A DNA stretch of 38,063 bases from Actinomycetes bacterium. GTDB lineage: Bacteria > Actinomycetota > Actinomycetes > Actinomycetales > Microbacteriaceae. Numbering within the stretch: the stretch's first letter is position 1; each line of letters opens with the position of its first letter. Location: the NCBI GenBank assembly GCA_023386365.1, contig JAEWJX010000097.1, positions 1 to 38,063 on the forward strand, read 5' to 3'. Shown one piece after another: positions 24,494 through 32,859 of this stretch. The notes under the pieces are model-generated. The model had not been told where the DNA came from. It searched no databases and saw only the letters and a list, made by a program, of their open reading frames with translations. The translations under genes and the position numbers were made by a program.

Positions 24494-25517
24494 TCACCTT
24501 GTCCAGCGCCGCCAGCTGTTGACGCGTGAGGTGGATGTCGGGACCCGACATCACATCGAACAACTGGTCGGCCGAACTCACCGACACCACCGGGGCCACC
24601 ACGCCCGGCTTCGTCAGCAGCCACGCCAGTGCGATCGTCGCGAGAGCCGCATCGTGCGCATCCGCCACCCGCTCCAAGGTCGCCAGGACACGGCGGCCAC
24701 GACGACTCAGATGCGGCGCGATGTAGGTCGCAGCCGTGCTGTGGGCCAGATCCGCCTTCGAGCGGTAGGCACCCGTCAGGAAGCCGCCCGCGAGCGGGAA
24801 CCGTGGCATGACCGCCAGACCCTGCTGCCCGGCGACGCGGGCGAGATCGCCCTCGTACCCGCGGTGCATCAGGCTGTACTGGTTCTGCAGCGCCGTCATC
24901 GGGGCGACCCCGAGGAGAGCACACGCCACCCGGGCCGCCAGCAGACGGTTGCCGGTGTGATCCGACATGCCGAACGTGCGCACCTTGCCCGCACGGATCA
25001 GATCGTCGACCGCCAGCAGCGTCTCCTCGAACGGCACCTCGACATCGTCGACATGCAGGTACAGCAGATCGATGCGGTCGGTGCCGAGTCGGCGCAACGA
25101 CGCCTCCACGGCCGCGGCGATCGCCGGCGCGGAGAGCCCCGGATGCGCGACCGACTTGCCGACCTTTGTCGCGACGACCATCTCGTCGCGATTGCCGCGG
25201 CGCGCCATCCATTCGCCGATGAGCTGCTCGCTGCGGCCATCCGAATACGAATCGGCCGTATCGACCAGGTTGCCGCCGAGGGCCGCATACGCGTCGAGGA
25301 TCTCGACGGTCGCCGTGTCGGAGATCGTCGCCCCGAACCGCTTGCCGCTCATCGCCAGCGGGAAGACCCGCAGCTCGGTACCGGGGATGGCCCGTCGGGC
25401 GGCCGGGTGATGGCCGACGATGGCGGCCGTTTCACGCGTGGTCGGGACCGTCGGAGCGGGGCCCGTGACCGCCGTGGCGGCAGGCGTTCCGAGGGACTGC
25501 GCGATCCGCATCTCCAT
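24486..25517 (-). CDS. Aldo/keto reductase
   Basis: 343-residue NADPH-dependent TIM-barrel oxidoreductase. The catalytic tetrad is complete: Asp86 and Tyr91 (DTADSYSDGRSE), Lys118 (VATKVGK), His155 (LYLHVDD). Barrel begins only near residue 46 (GTELRVFPLAMSGKRFG); the Ala/Thr/Pro-rich stretch before it is an unusual extension. The ATG at 25517 has GGGAGG seven bases upstream; a second ATG two codons later is also possible. Divergent from a PEBP-family gene across 158 bp containing an inverted repeat. Substrate unknown. Confidence 0.93.
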   Translation of the reverse strand: MEMRIAQSLGTPAATAVTGPAPTVPTTRETAAIVGHHPAARRAIPGTELRVFPLAMSGKRFGATISDTATVEILDAYAALGGNLVDTADSYSDGRSEQLIGEWMARRGNRDEMVVATKVGKSVAHPGLSAPAIAAAVEASLRRLGTDRIDLLYLHVDDVEVPFEETLLAVDDLIRAGKVRTFGMSDHTGNRLLAARVACALLGVAPMTALQNQYSLMHRGYEGDLARVAGQQGLAVMPRFPLAGGFLTGAYRSKADLAHSTAATYIAPHLSRRGRRVLATLERVADAHDAALATIALAWLLTKPGVVAPVVSVSSADQLFDVMSGPDIHLTRQQLAALDKVSA

Positions 25518-25597
25518 CTCGGTACCTCCCGGGTTGGCTGCGAGAGTATCCGCCGCATCCGCCCATCGCCGGGAGGTCAACCGGATTGTTACCAATC

Positions 25598-25613
25598 GTC
25601 ACCATTTCGTGAC
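25598..25613. promoter_or_regulatory. Inverted repeat GTCAC-N6-GTGAC between divergent AKR and PEBP genes
   Basis: Located near the middle of the 158-bp divergent region; overlapping related half-sites TTACCAAT and TCACCATT lie ten bases apart. Candidate regulator site; no regulator gene is adjacent. Confidence 0.35.
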
Positions 25614-25675
25614 CCCTCGACCTGAACCCGCCATCGTGGCAGCGTGGAGACCGACGACAACGCGGAAGGACGACG

Positions 25676-26200
25676 ATGACCGACCACCTGTTCCGGGGCC
25701 TGCCCGACGTGGCCGCCCTCGAGGTACGCAGCCCCGACTTCGAAGACGGTGCGCCCCTCCCCACCTGGGCGCGCGCCCGTGGAGCCGGCGGGGAGGACCT
25801 CTCCCCCGAACTGCGGTGGACGGGAGCACCCGACGGCACCCTCAGCTACGTCGTGCGAGTGTACGACCCCGACGCACCCACCCTCAGCGGCTTCTGGCAC
25901 TGGGCCGTCTACGACCTGCCCGGAAGCACCGACCACCTCGAGCAAGGAGCCGGCACCCCGACATCCGGACTGCTGCCGAGCGGCGCCGTCACCGTGGCCA
26001 ACGAATACCGTTCCGAACAATACGCGGGCGCCGCACCCCCGGCCGGACACGGCCAGCACCGCTACGTGTTCGTCGTGAGCGCCCTCGACGTGGCGCACCT
26101 GGAGGTGCCCGCGGGCGCCACGCCGGCAGTGCTCGGCTTCCTGCTGCGCGACCACGAGCTCGCGCGAGGCGCCACGACGGGCACCAGCATCACGGAGTAG
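25676..26200 (+). CDS. YbhB/YbcL family (PEBP, Raf kinase inhibitor-like) protein
   Basis: 174-residue phosphatidylethanolamine-binding-fold protein. The family motifs are present: LSPELRW, VYDPDAPTLSGFWHWAVYDLPG (two blocks) with the ligand-pocket D-P-D-A-P and G-x-x-H-W, and GHGQHRYVFVVSALD. Bacterial members are soluble and of unclear role. No signal peptide. AAGGACG precedes the ATG. Converges with pnp across a strong hairpin. Confidence 0.93.
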   Translation: MTDHLFRGLPDVAALEVRSPDFEDGAPLPTWARARGAGGEDLSPELRWTGAPDGTLSYVVRVYDPDAPTLSGFWHWAVYDLPGSTDHLEQGAGTPTSGLLPSGAVTVANEYRSEQYAGAAPPAGHGQHRYVFVVSALDVAHLEVPAGATPAVLGFLLRDHELARGATTGTSITE

Positions 26201-26212
26201 CCCGCAGACGAC

Positions 26213-26246
26213 GGATGCCCGCCCCGCGTGAGCGGGACGGGCATCC
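26213..26246. terminator. Bidirectional hairpin terminator between PEBP gene and pnp
   Basis: Stem GGATGCCCG-c-CCCGC, loop GTGA, GCGGG-a-CGGGCATCC: 14 pairs with one mismatch. Plus-strand exit GGGGGTTTCGG has a short U-run; minus-strand exit has none. Confidence 0.75.
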
Positions 26247-26258
26247 GGGGGTTTCGGG

Positions 26259-28538
26259 TCAGCCTTCGGCGGGAGCCTCGGGGCCCTCGGACGCCGCAGC
26301 CGAGCTGTCGGTGTCGGCAGCCTCGGTCTCCTCGACCACCGGCGCGAGCGACAGCTTGCCGCGGTCGTCCATCTTGGTGATCTCGACCTGGATCTTCTGG
26401 CCCACCGAGAGCACGTCCTCGACGTTCTCCACACGCTTGCCACCGGCCAGCTTGCGGACCTCGCTGATGTGCAGCAGGCCGTCCTTGCCGGGCATGAGCG
26501 ACACGAAGGCGCCGAACGTGGCGATCTTCACGACGGTGCCCAGGAAGCGCTCGCCCACCTCGGGGTTGATCGGGTTGCCGATCGCGAGCACCTGCGCGCG
26601 GGCAGCCTCGGCCGACGGGCCGTCGACCGCGCCGATGTAGACGGTGCCGTCCTCCTCGATGGAGATCTCAGCGCCGGTCTCATCCTGGATGGCGTTGATC
26701 GTCTTGCCCTTCGGGCCGATGAGCTCACCGATCTTGTCGACCGGGATGTTCACCGAGATCACGCGCGGAGCCGTCGGAGCCATCTCGTCCGGTCCGTCGA
26801 TCGCCTGGTTGATGACCGCGAGGATGGCCGTGCGGGCCTCCTTCGCCTGCTTCAGCGCACCGTCGAGCACCGACGACGGCAGACCCGCCAGCTTGGTGTC
26901 GAGCTGGATCGCGGTGACGAACTCGGAGGTACCGGCGACCTTGAAGTCCATGTCGCCGAGCGCGTCCTCCGCGCCGAGGATGTCGGTGAGCGCCGCGTAG
27001 CGGGTCTCGCCGTCGACCTCGTCCGAGATCAGACCCATCGCGATACCGGCGACCGGGGCCTTGAGCGGCACACCGGCGTTCAGCAGCGACAGAGTCGAGG
27101 CGCAGACCGAACCCATCGACGTCGAGCCGTTGGAGCCGAGAGCCTCGGACACCTGACGGATCGCGTAGGGGAACTCCTCGCGGCTCGGCAGCACCGGCAC
27201 GAGGGCGCGCTCGGCGAGGAAGCCGTGCCCGATCTCGCGACGCTTCGGCGAACCGACGCGGCCGGTCTCACCGGTCGAGTAGGGCGGGAAGTTGTAGTGG
27301 TGCAGGTAGCGCTTCTTGGTGACGGGCGCGAGCGAGTCGATCTGCTGCTCCATCTTGAGCATGTTCAGCGTGGTGACACCCAGGATCTGGGTCTCGCCTC
27401 GCTGGAAGATCGCCGAACCGTGGACGCGCGGGATGACCTGCACCTCCGCGTCGAGCGCACGGATGTCGGCGAGGCCGCGGCCGTCGATACGGACACCCTC
27501 GGTGAGCACGCGGGTGCGCATGATCTTCTTGCTGACCGACTTGTACGCGGCGGACACCATCGGGGGCACCTCGCCGCTCAGCTCGCCGGCCTCGACCTTG
27601 GCGTTGATCGCGAGCTTGACGCGCTCCTTGAGGGCGTCGTCGGCGTCCTGACGCTCGAGCTTGTCGGCGATCTGGTACACGCCCTTCAGCTCGTCGTACG
27701 CCAGCTCGGCGACCGCGTTGTAGGCCTCGTCGCTGTACGGCGGGAACAGCGGGAACTCCTGGATCGCCTTCGCGGACTGCGCGGCGAGCTCCTGCTGAGC
27801 CTTGACCAGCTGCGTGAGGAACGGCTTCGCCGCCTCGAGACCCTGGGCGACGACCGCCTCGTCGGGCTTCGTGGCGCCGGCGCGGATGAGCTCCCAGCTC
27901 ACCTCGGTGGCCTCGGCCTCGACCATCATGATCGCGATGTCCTCGTTGCCGTCCTTGTCGGTGACGAGGCGGCCGGCGACGGTGAGGTCGAACACGGCCT
28001 CCGCGAGCTGGCTGTGCTTCGGGAAGGCCACCCACTGGTCGCCGATGAGGGCGAGACGGACACCCGCGACCGGGCCGTAGAACGGCAGGCCGGAGATCTG
28101 GGTGGACGCGCTCGCCGCGTTGATCGCGAGGGCGTCGTAGAACTCGTCGGGCGCGATGCTGAGCACGGTGATGACGATCTGCACCTCGTTGCGGAGACCC
28201 TCGACGAAGGTCGGACGCAGGGGGCGGTCGATGAGGCGGCAGACGAGGATCGCCTCGGTCGAGGGGCGGCCCTCACGACGGAAGAACGAACCGGGGATCT
28301 TGCCGGCGGCGTAGGAGCGCTCCTCGACGTCGACCGTCAGCGGGAAGAAGTCGAACCCGTCACGCGGGTGCTTTCCCGCGCTGGTGGCGCTGAGGATCAT
28401 GGTCTCTTCGTCGAGGTATGCGGCGACCGCACCCTGGGACTGCTGCGCGAGACGGCCGGTTTCGAACCGGACGGTGCGCGTGCCGAACTTGCCGTTGTCG
28501 ATGACGGCTTCGGCGAACTTGATTTCGGGACCTTCCAC
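26259..28538 (-). CDS. pnp: Polyribonucleotide nucleotidyltransferase (PNPase / GpsI)
   Basis: 759-residue phosphorolytic 3'-5' exoribonuclease, of the usual actinobacterial length. Two RNase PH domains with the helical linker between, catalytic acidic cluster DALGDMDFKV in the second, then a KH domain with VDKIGELIGPKGKTINAI and an S1 domain (GERFLGTVVKIATFGAFVSL). An acidic Glu/Ala/Ser tail follows. The start is a GTG with AAGGAGAG about ten bases upstream, giving the conserved MEGPEIKFAEAVIDNG; the frame is open upstream without a better start. rpsO, often next to pnp, is not found in its 243-bp upstream gap. Confidence 0.97.
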   Translation of the reverse strand: MEGPEIKFAEAVIDNGKFGTRTVRFETGRLAQQSQGAVAAYLDEETMILSATSAGKHPRDGFDFFPLTVDVEERSYAAGKIPGSFFRREGRPSTEAILVCRLIDRPLRPTFVEGLRNEVQIVITVLSIAPDEFYDALAINAASASTQISGLPFYGPVAGVRLALIGDQWVAFPKHSQLAEAVFDLTVAGRLVTDKDGNEDIAIMMVEAEATEVSWELIRAGATKPDEAVVAQGLEAAKPFLTQLVKAQQELAAQSAKAIQEFPLFPPYSDEAYNAVAELAYDELKGVYQIADKLERQDADDALKERVKLAINAKVEAGELSGEVPPMVSAAYKSVSKKIMRTRVLTEGVRIDGRGLADIRALDAEVQVIPRVHGSAIFQRGETQILGVTTLNMLKMEQQIDSLAPVTKKRYLHHYNFPPYSTGETGRVGSPKRREIGHGFLAERALVPVLPSREEFPYAIRQVSEALGSNGSTSMGSVCASTLSLLNAGVPLKAPVAGIAMGLISDEVDGETRYAALTDILGAEDALGDMDFKVAGTSEFVTAIQLDTKLAGLPSSVLDGALKQAKEARTAILAVINQAIDGPDEMAPTAPRVISVNIPVDKIGELIGPKGKTINAIQDETGAEISIEEDGTVYIGAVDGPSAEAARAQVLAIGNPINPEVGERFLGTVVKIATFGAFVSLMPGKDGLLHISEVRKLAGGKRVENVEDVLSVGQKIQVEITKMDDRGKLSLAPVVEETEAADTDSSAAASEGPEAPAEG

Positions 28539-28781
28539 GAGGTCTCTCTCCTTGCTGCCGCGATACGCGCGGCGAATGCATCGGAGCAGGAGCGGGCAGG
28601 AAGGGCGAGGGCGCGCACAGGTGTCGCGCACCGACGCCTGGATCTGGTCAACAGTAGAAACGCTCCGAGCCGAGGATCGGAATGTCACCACCGGTGACCA
28701 GCTTCGTGCCGGCCTGCTCCGGGATGATCCGGCTGCGCTGGCGCGCGACCGGGTGGCCACCGGATGGCGGCCGCCCCCATG
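28539..28781 (-). other. Intergenic region upstream of pnp
   Basis: 243 bp between the last four-cysteine gene and pnp. It holds a 6-bp hairpin GCCGCG-ATACG-CGCGGC (28557-28573) next to the pnp ribosome site, an inverted repeat GTCACC-ACC-GGTGAC (28684-28698), a minus-strand TACTGT as a possible pnp -10 near 28656, and a short open stretch reading RIIPEQAGTKLVTGGDIPI then LGSERFYC and stop TGA (28650-28648) with coding-like third positions but no start or recognisable family. Confidence 0.4.
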
Positions 28782-29411
28782 CTACCAGCCGACCCCCTGC
28801 CGGGCGAGGAAGGGCGGCATCGGAGGACAGGCGAGTCGCGCAGCGAGGAGCGTGTCGAAGTCGACGCCGAGGCCGCGATCCGCCTGGGATGCGGCGTAGC
28901 CGTCGAGCAGGTACCACGGCGCCTCGTGCGCGTCGAGGAAGTCACCCGGCGACGCGACCCGCACGTTCATCCCGCGAGCAGCCAGGCACGGACGCTGATG
29001 TTCGACGGCCCACGTGTAGAGCACGAGGCGTTCCGCCGCGGTGGGCATGCGCGTCACGAGGGTCGCGGTGTCCACGGTGCGTTCCTCGATGCAGCCCTTC
29101 GTGGCGGCAGCCGTTCGCGGGTCGACGGTCAGGTGCCCGAGCTCGTCCGACCACCCGAACTCGACGGCGAGTTCTCCCTCGGCACCGACCGAGTAGTCGA
29201 GGGCGATCACCGAACGGTCGAAGCCCGGCGTCTGGATGCAGTGGAGGATCCAGCGCCACACCAGGTCGGACGGCATGCGCGTCAGATTCGCGGATGCCGC
29301 ACCGCCTCGCGGGTCAGCGAACGCGGACGCCCCCAGCACCGCGCCGACGCAGAGCGCCACCACTCCGCACGCAGCGAGCGCGGCGACGGCAAGCGAGGTG
29401 CGTCGGCGCAT
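28782..29411 (-). CDS. Exported four-cysteine protein, copy A
   Basis: 209 residues. MRRR, a long hydrophobic signal or anchor (about 6-32), then a globular domain shared with two upstream neighbours. Conserved cysteines are C58, C107, C142 and C195, fit for two disulfides outside the cytoplasm. Shared motifs: P-x-D-x-x-W-x-W-x3-C; TAAERLVLYTWAV; PCLAARG; APWYLLD; DFDTLLAARLACPP; ending GVGW. Function unknown. GAGGAGGATGGCGGC precedes the ATG at 29411; the open frame upstream of it only mirrors copy B. Last of the three tandem copies. Confidence 0.85.
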   Translation of the reverse strand: MRRRTSLAVAALAACGVVALCVGAVLGASAFADPRGGAASANLTRMPSDLVWRWILHCIQTPGFDRSVIALDYSVGAEGELAVEFGWSDELGHLTVDPRTAAATKGCIEERTVDTATLVTRMPTAAERLVLYTWAVEHQRPCLAARGMNVRVASPGDFLDAHEAPWYLLDGYAASQADRGLGVDFDTLLAARLACPPMPPFLARQGVGW

Positions 29412-29440
29412 GCCGCCATCCTCCTCTCGCGGGGAGTCGA

Positions 29441-30076
29441 CTACCAGCCGACCCCCTGCGCGGCCAACCGGGCGGGGACCGGCGGGCAGGCGAGTCGCGC
29501 GGCCAGAAGCGCATCGAAGTCGAGGCCCGCGAGCCCGTCTGTTCCCGTCCAGATGTACTGATCGATCAGATACCAGGGCACCGTCGTCTCGTCCACAAAC
29601 GCGCTCGGGGGCTGGATGCCCACCTCGTAGCCGTGCGCGGCGAGGCACGGCTGCTGCCACCGCACCGCCCAGTCGTAGATGGCGAGCCGTTCCGCGGTGG
29701 TGGCGAGGCGCGAGGGCCGGTCGGGGTCGACGAGCACCTTCCGCTGCTCCGTGCAGGAGCCGATCACCTCGGTGAGCTCCGTGTCGATGTCCAGGGTGCC
29801 CTCGTCGTCCATCGTTCCGTATTGCACGTCGAGGGCGCCATCGGCGTCGGTCGAGATCCACGCCATCGCGGATCCCAGCTCGACGTCGGCATTCTGCTCG
29901 CAGAACTGGAGCCACGTCCAGGCCATGTCCTCCGGAACCGGGGTGGTGCCGTCGACGTCGACAGCGGTCGCCTCGCTCGGACTCGCCGTGACCACCGCGA
30001 AGCCCAGGACGGAGGCGCAGATGCCCACGACGGCGCCGGCGGCGATCGCGGCGGTCAGGCGGGGTCGGCGACGCAT
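29441..30076 (-). CDS. Exported four-cysteine protein, copy B
   Basis: 211 residues, same architecture: MRRR, hydrophobic segment (about 8-30), conserved cysteines C59, C108, C144, C197. Shares TTAERLAIYDWAVRWQQPCL, VPWYLIDQY, LDFDALLAARLACPP and the AAQGVGW ending with copy A, and AIYDWAVRWQ with copy C. The central 60 residues are the most divergent and acidic. Twenty-nine bases separate it from copy A. Ribosome site GACAGGATGACGGG is nearly identical to that of copy C, so the duplication included the upstream region. Confidence 0.85.
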   Translation of the reverse strand: MRRRPRLTAAIAAGAVVGICASVLGFAVVTASPSEATAVDVDGTTPVPEDMAWTWLQFCEQNADVELGSAMAWISTDADGALDVQYGTMDDEGTLDIDTELTEVIGSCTEQRKVLVDPDRPSRLATTAERLAIYDWAVRWQQPCLAAHGYEVGIQPPSAFVDETTVPWYLIDQYIWTGTDGLAGLDFDALLAARLACPPVPARLAAQGVGW

Positions 30077-30103
30077 CCCGTCATCCTGTCAGCCCCGGAC
30101 GGT

Positions 30104-30703
30104 TCAGCCCCAGAGCACACCCGTCGCGCTCAGATACGGCGGCAGAGGCGGGCAGGCGAGCCGCGCCTCGAGCAGCGTGTCGAACGGGATGAACGAGTTG
30201 CCGGCGTAGGCGTCGAGCAGGAACCACGGGCTCGACCCCGGGTCGAGGAAATCGCTGCGCGGGGCGACGTGCACGTCGAACCCTCGGGCGGCGAGGCAGG
30301 GGCGCTGCCACCGGACCGCCCAGTCGTAGATGGCGGCGCGTTCCGCCTGCGTGGCGATCCGCGGGTGGGTTCCCGGGTCGATGCGTCGGGCGGCGATGCA
30401 GGCGTTGGCCTCCTCGGTGCGGTCGGGCGCGTCACGGAACTCGCCGTCCTCCTCCGGGTACCCGAGACCGACCGTGGCGGTGCCGTCGTCGGCGATCGTG
30501 AAGGAGGTGACGCCGAGGCCGCTCGTGTCGTACACGTCGATGCAGTTCGTGACCCACGCCCAGGTGAAGTCGGCAGGGATGCGCGGGGAGTCCTCGGCGG
30601 GGACCGACCGGTGCTGCGATGCGACGCCGACCACCCACACGCCCGCCACCACGGCGAGCGCCGTGACCAGTCCGATGACGACGACCGGGATGCGGCGGCG
30701 CAT
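30104..30703 (-). CDS. Exported four-cysteine protein, copy C
   Basis: 199 residues: MRRR, hydrophobic segment (about 5-28), cysteines C54, C102, C136, C184. Motifs FTWAWVTNC, AERAAIYDWAVRWQRPCLAA, SPWFLLDAY, FDTLLEARLACPP. The tail after LACPP differs (LSATGVLWG). First of the triplet; 32 bases after the GT-SGNH fusion gene, so all four genes may be one transcript. Function unknown; secretion is inferred from the signal-like N-terminus and cysteine pattern. Confidence 0.85.
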   Translation of the reverse strand: MRRRIPVVVIGLVTALAVVAGVWVVGVASQHRSVPAEDSPRIPADFTWAWVTNCIDVYDTSGLGVTSFTIADDGTATVGLGYPEEDGEFRDAPDRTEEANACIAARRIDPGTHPRIATQAERAAIYDWAVRWQRPCLAARGFDVHVAPRSDFLDPGSSPWFLLDAYAGNSFIPFDTLLEARLACPPLPPYLSATGVLWG

Positions 30704-30735
30704 ACCGCCATCCTGTCACCGTCCCGCGGCGGGCG

Positions 30736-32697
30736 TCAGGGGGTGTCGACGCGGATCCCGGGACGCGCCGAGGGGAGGATCGGCACGAGTTCGTCGTGCT
30801 TCGCGACCCGCCCGTCGCCGGCGGTGCGCCCGCGCAGACGCCGCCCCGCCCAGGGACGCACGTGCGTCCACAGCCAGCGGGCGTGCGACAGCGGCTCGTC
30901 GTCGGGGCCGGGCTCCTCGTCATGCATGGCGTCCTCCAGCAGCCACAGCTCGGCCGCGCCGTCGACGCCGAGCGCGGATGCGGCGGCATATGACAGCATC
31001 CGGTGCCCGCGCGAGCTGAGATGCACCCGGTCGCCCGCCCACATGCGCGGGTCGGCGAGGTCGAGTTCGGCGGCCGGGTCGAGGAAGAGGGCGCCCGATT
31101 CGCGGGCCCGTCGCCGCAGCTCCCGCCCGAACACGATGGTGCGGTCGTGCAGCGAGCGCAGGTACGCGCGCGGCGGTGCGAACGGCGCCACCACGAGCAC
31201 CTCACAGCCGTTCTCGCGCAGCCGGTCCACACCATCCGCGAGCTGCCCCACGAGTCGACCGGTGGGTGCGCCGACCCGCACCAGGTCGTTGGCGCCGACG
31301 AGCACGGTGACGAAGTCGGCGCCCAGTTCGAGGGCGCGCGGCAGCTGGTGCTCGACCACATCGGACACCCGCCTGCTGCGCACGGCGAGGTTGCCGTAGT
31401 GCAGCGGCCCGGTGCGGCCCTCGGCGTGGGCGAGCAGCAATGCGAGTCGGTCCGTCCACCCGCGGAACTCCCCCGACGCCTGGCGCGAGGTGTCGCAGAG
31501 CCCCTCGGTGAGGGAGTCGCCCAGCGCCGCGAATCGCGAGACACGGCCCGAGACGGGGGCCATCGGTATCCGCTCCACCGTCTCGACGAGTTCCCCGCGG
31601 ATCGCCGACCGGTAGTGCCCCAACAGTTCGTCGCCCAGCGCCGACCAGCTGCGGCCCTCGACCGCCGCCCGCGCGGCGACGGAGAACGCACGGCGCTTCG
31701 CGGCGTCGCCCGCGAGATCGGCCACCCGCGAGCGCAGGTCGTGCAGGTCGCCGGGGCGGTACAGCCAGCCGGTGCGTCCCGAGTCGACCAGGTCGCGGGG
31801 GCCGCCGCGGCCCGTCGCGACGACCGGGACCCCGCTCGCCAGCGCCTCCTGGATGGTCTGACAGAACGTCTCGCTCTCTCCCGGATGCACGAAGAGGTCG
31901 AGGCTGGCGACGTCGGAGGCGAGGTCGTCACCCGAGCGGAAGCCGCGGAACACCGCCCCCGGCAGCAGCTGCTCCAGGCGCGCCCGATCGGGGCCGTCGC
32001 CGATGATCACGAGCCGTATGCCCGGAACGTCGGCGATCGCGGCGAGATCGCCGACCTGCTTCTCCGGCGCCAGGCGGCCCACGTAGCCGACCAGCACCTC
32101 CCCGTCCGGTGCGAGATGGCTCCGCAGCGCATCGTCTCGACGGGCGGGGTGGAAGCGTTCCGCATCCACCCCCCGCGCCCACCGTCGCACGCGGGGCACG
32201 CCCAGCGCCGCGAGGTCGTCGGCGGCCGCCGTCGACGGTGCGAGGGTCAGGGTGGCGCGCGAATGCAGGCGCGCCACATGCCGACCGAGCTCCGCCTCGG
32301 CACCCGGGACCCCGTACCGGCGGGCGTAGGCGGGGATGTCGGTCTGATAGATCGCGACGGTCGGGAGGCCGAGACGCTCAGCCGCCTTCAGCCCCTGCCA
32401 GCCGAGCACGAACGGCGAAGCCAGATGCACGACATCCGGCGCGAAATCGCGGAGCACCGCCTCGAGGTGGGCCGTCTGCGTGACGACGAGCCGCACCTGG
32501 GGGTATCCGGGTAGCGGCACCGACCGCAGCAAGGCGAGCTCGGTCGCGGCGACCCGCGGACGCACCCGACCGGTGCGCGGGGCGATGACGAGAGTCTCGT
32601 GGCCGGTGCGCTCGAGGTGGCGGATCACCTGCAGGAGGGAATGGGTGACGCCGTTCATGTGCGGGAGGAAGGACTCTGCGATCAGGGCGACTCTCAC
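30736..32697 (-). CDS. Fused GT4 glycosyltransferase and SGNH/GDSL hydrolase
   Basis: 653 residues. The first about 370 form a GT-B family 4 glycosyltransferase of the PimB/MgtA mannosyltransferase kind (VALIAESFLPHMNGVTHSLL, VGYVGRLAPEKQ, FVHPGESETFCQTIQEAL). The rest is an SGNH hydrolase with block I GDSLTEG (about 393), block II GN (about 435), block III GAND (about 468) and catalytic D-x-x-H in DRVHLSSRGH (about 556). The GTG at 32697 gives the usual family N-terminus and has GATCCT six bases upstream; a GTG at 32715 is the alternative. An internal ATG at 31563 preceded by GGTGGAG could start a separate hydrolase. Likely glycolipid or envelope glycan modification. Confidence 0.9.
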   Translation of the reverse strand: MRVALIAESFLPHMNGVTHSLLQVIRHLERTGHETLVIAPRTGRVRPRVAATELALLRSVPLPGYPQVRLVVTQTAHLEAVLRDFAPDVVHLASPFVLGWQGLKAAERLGLPTVAIYQTDIPAYARRYGVPGAEAELGRHVARLHSRATLTLAPSTAAADDLAALGVPRVRRWARGVDAERFHPARRDDALRSHLAPDGEVLVGYVGRLAPEKQVGDLAAIADVPGIRLVIIGDGPDRARLEQLLPGAVFRGFRSGDDLASDVASLDLFVHPGESETFCQTIQEALASGVPVVATGRGGPRDLVDSGRTGWLYRPGDLHDLRSRVADLAGDAAKRRAFSVAARAAVEGRSWSALGDELLGHYRSAIRGELVETVERIPMAPVSGRVSRFAALGDSLTEGLCDTSRQASGEFRGWTDRLALLLAHAEGRTGPLHYGNLAVRSRRVSDVVEHQLPRALELGADFVTVLVGANDLVRVGAPTGRLVGQLADGVDRLRENGCEVLVVAPFAPPRAYLRSLHDRTIVFGRELRRRARESGALFLDPAAELDLADPRMWAGDRVHLSSRGHRMLSYAAASALGVDGAAELWLLEDAMHDEEPGPDDEPLSHARWLWTHVRPWAGRRLRGRTAGDGRVAKHDELVPILPSARPGIRVDTP

Positions 32698-32859
32698 GCG
32701 CCCAGGATCGGACACGCGACACGGCGTGTCCGCGCATCACGCGGATCGTCGCCGAGGGTTCACGCAGGCGTCGCGGACAGGTCATCCGGGCGCCGACGGC
32801 ACGTCATCCGGTCGCCCGGGCGTCGCCCGCCGTTCACCGCGCGCGGGTACAAGAGCACC

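Noticed and set aside
26469..28697. A 742-codon open frame opposite pnp
   Set aside because: Same cause: composition-driven shadow; the real gene on the minus strand has complete domains.
29412..29915. Upstream extension of the copy A frame through copy B
   Set aside because: It is an out-of-frame reading of copy B; the MRRR signal start with a ribosome site is the true start.
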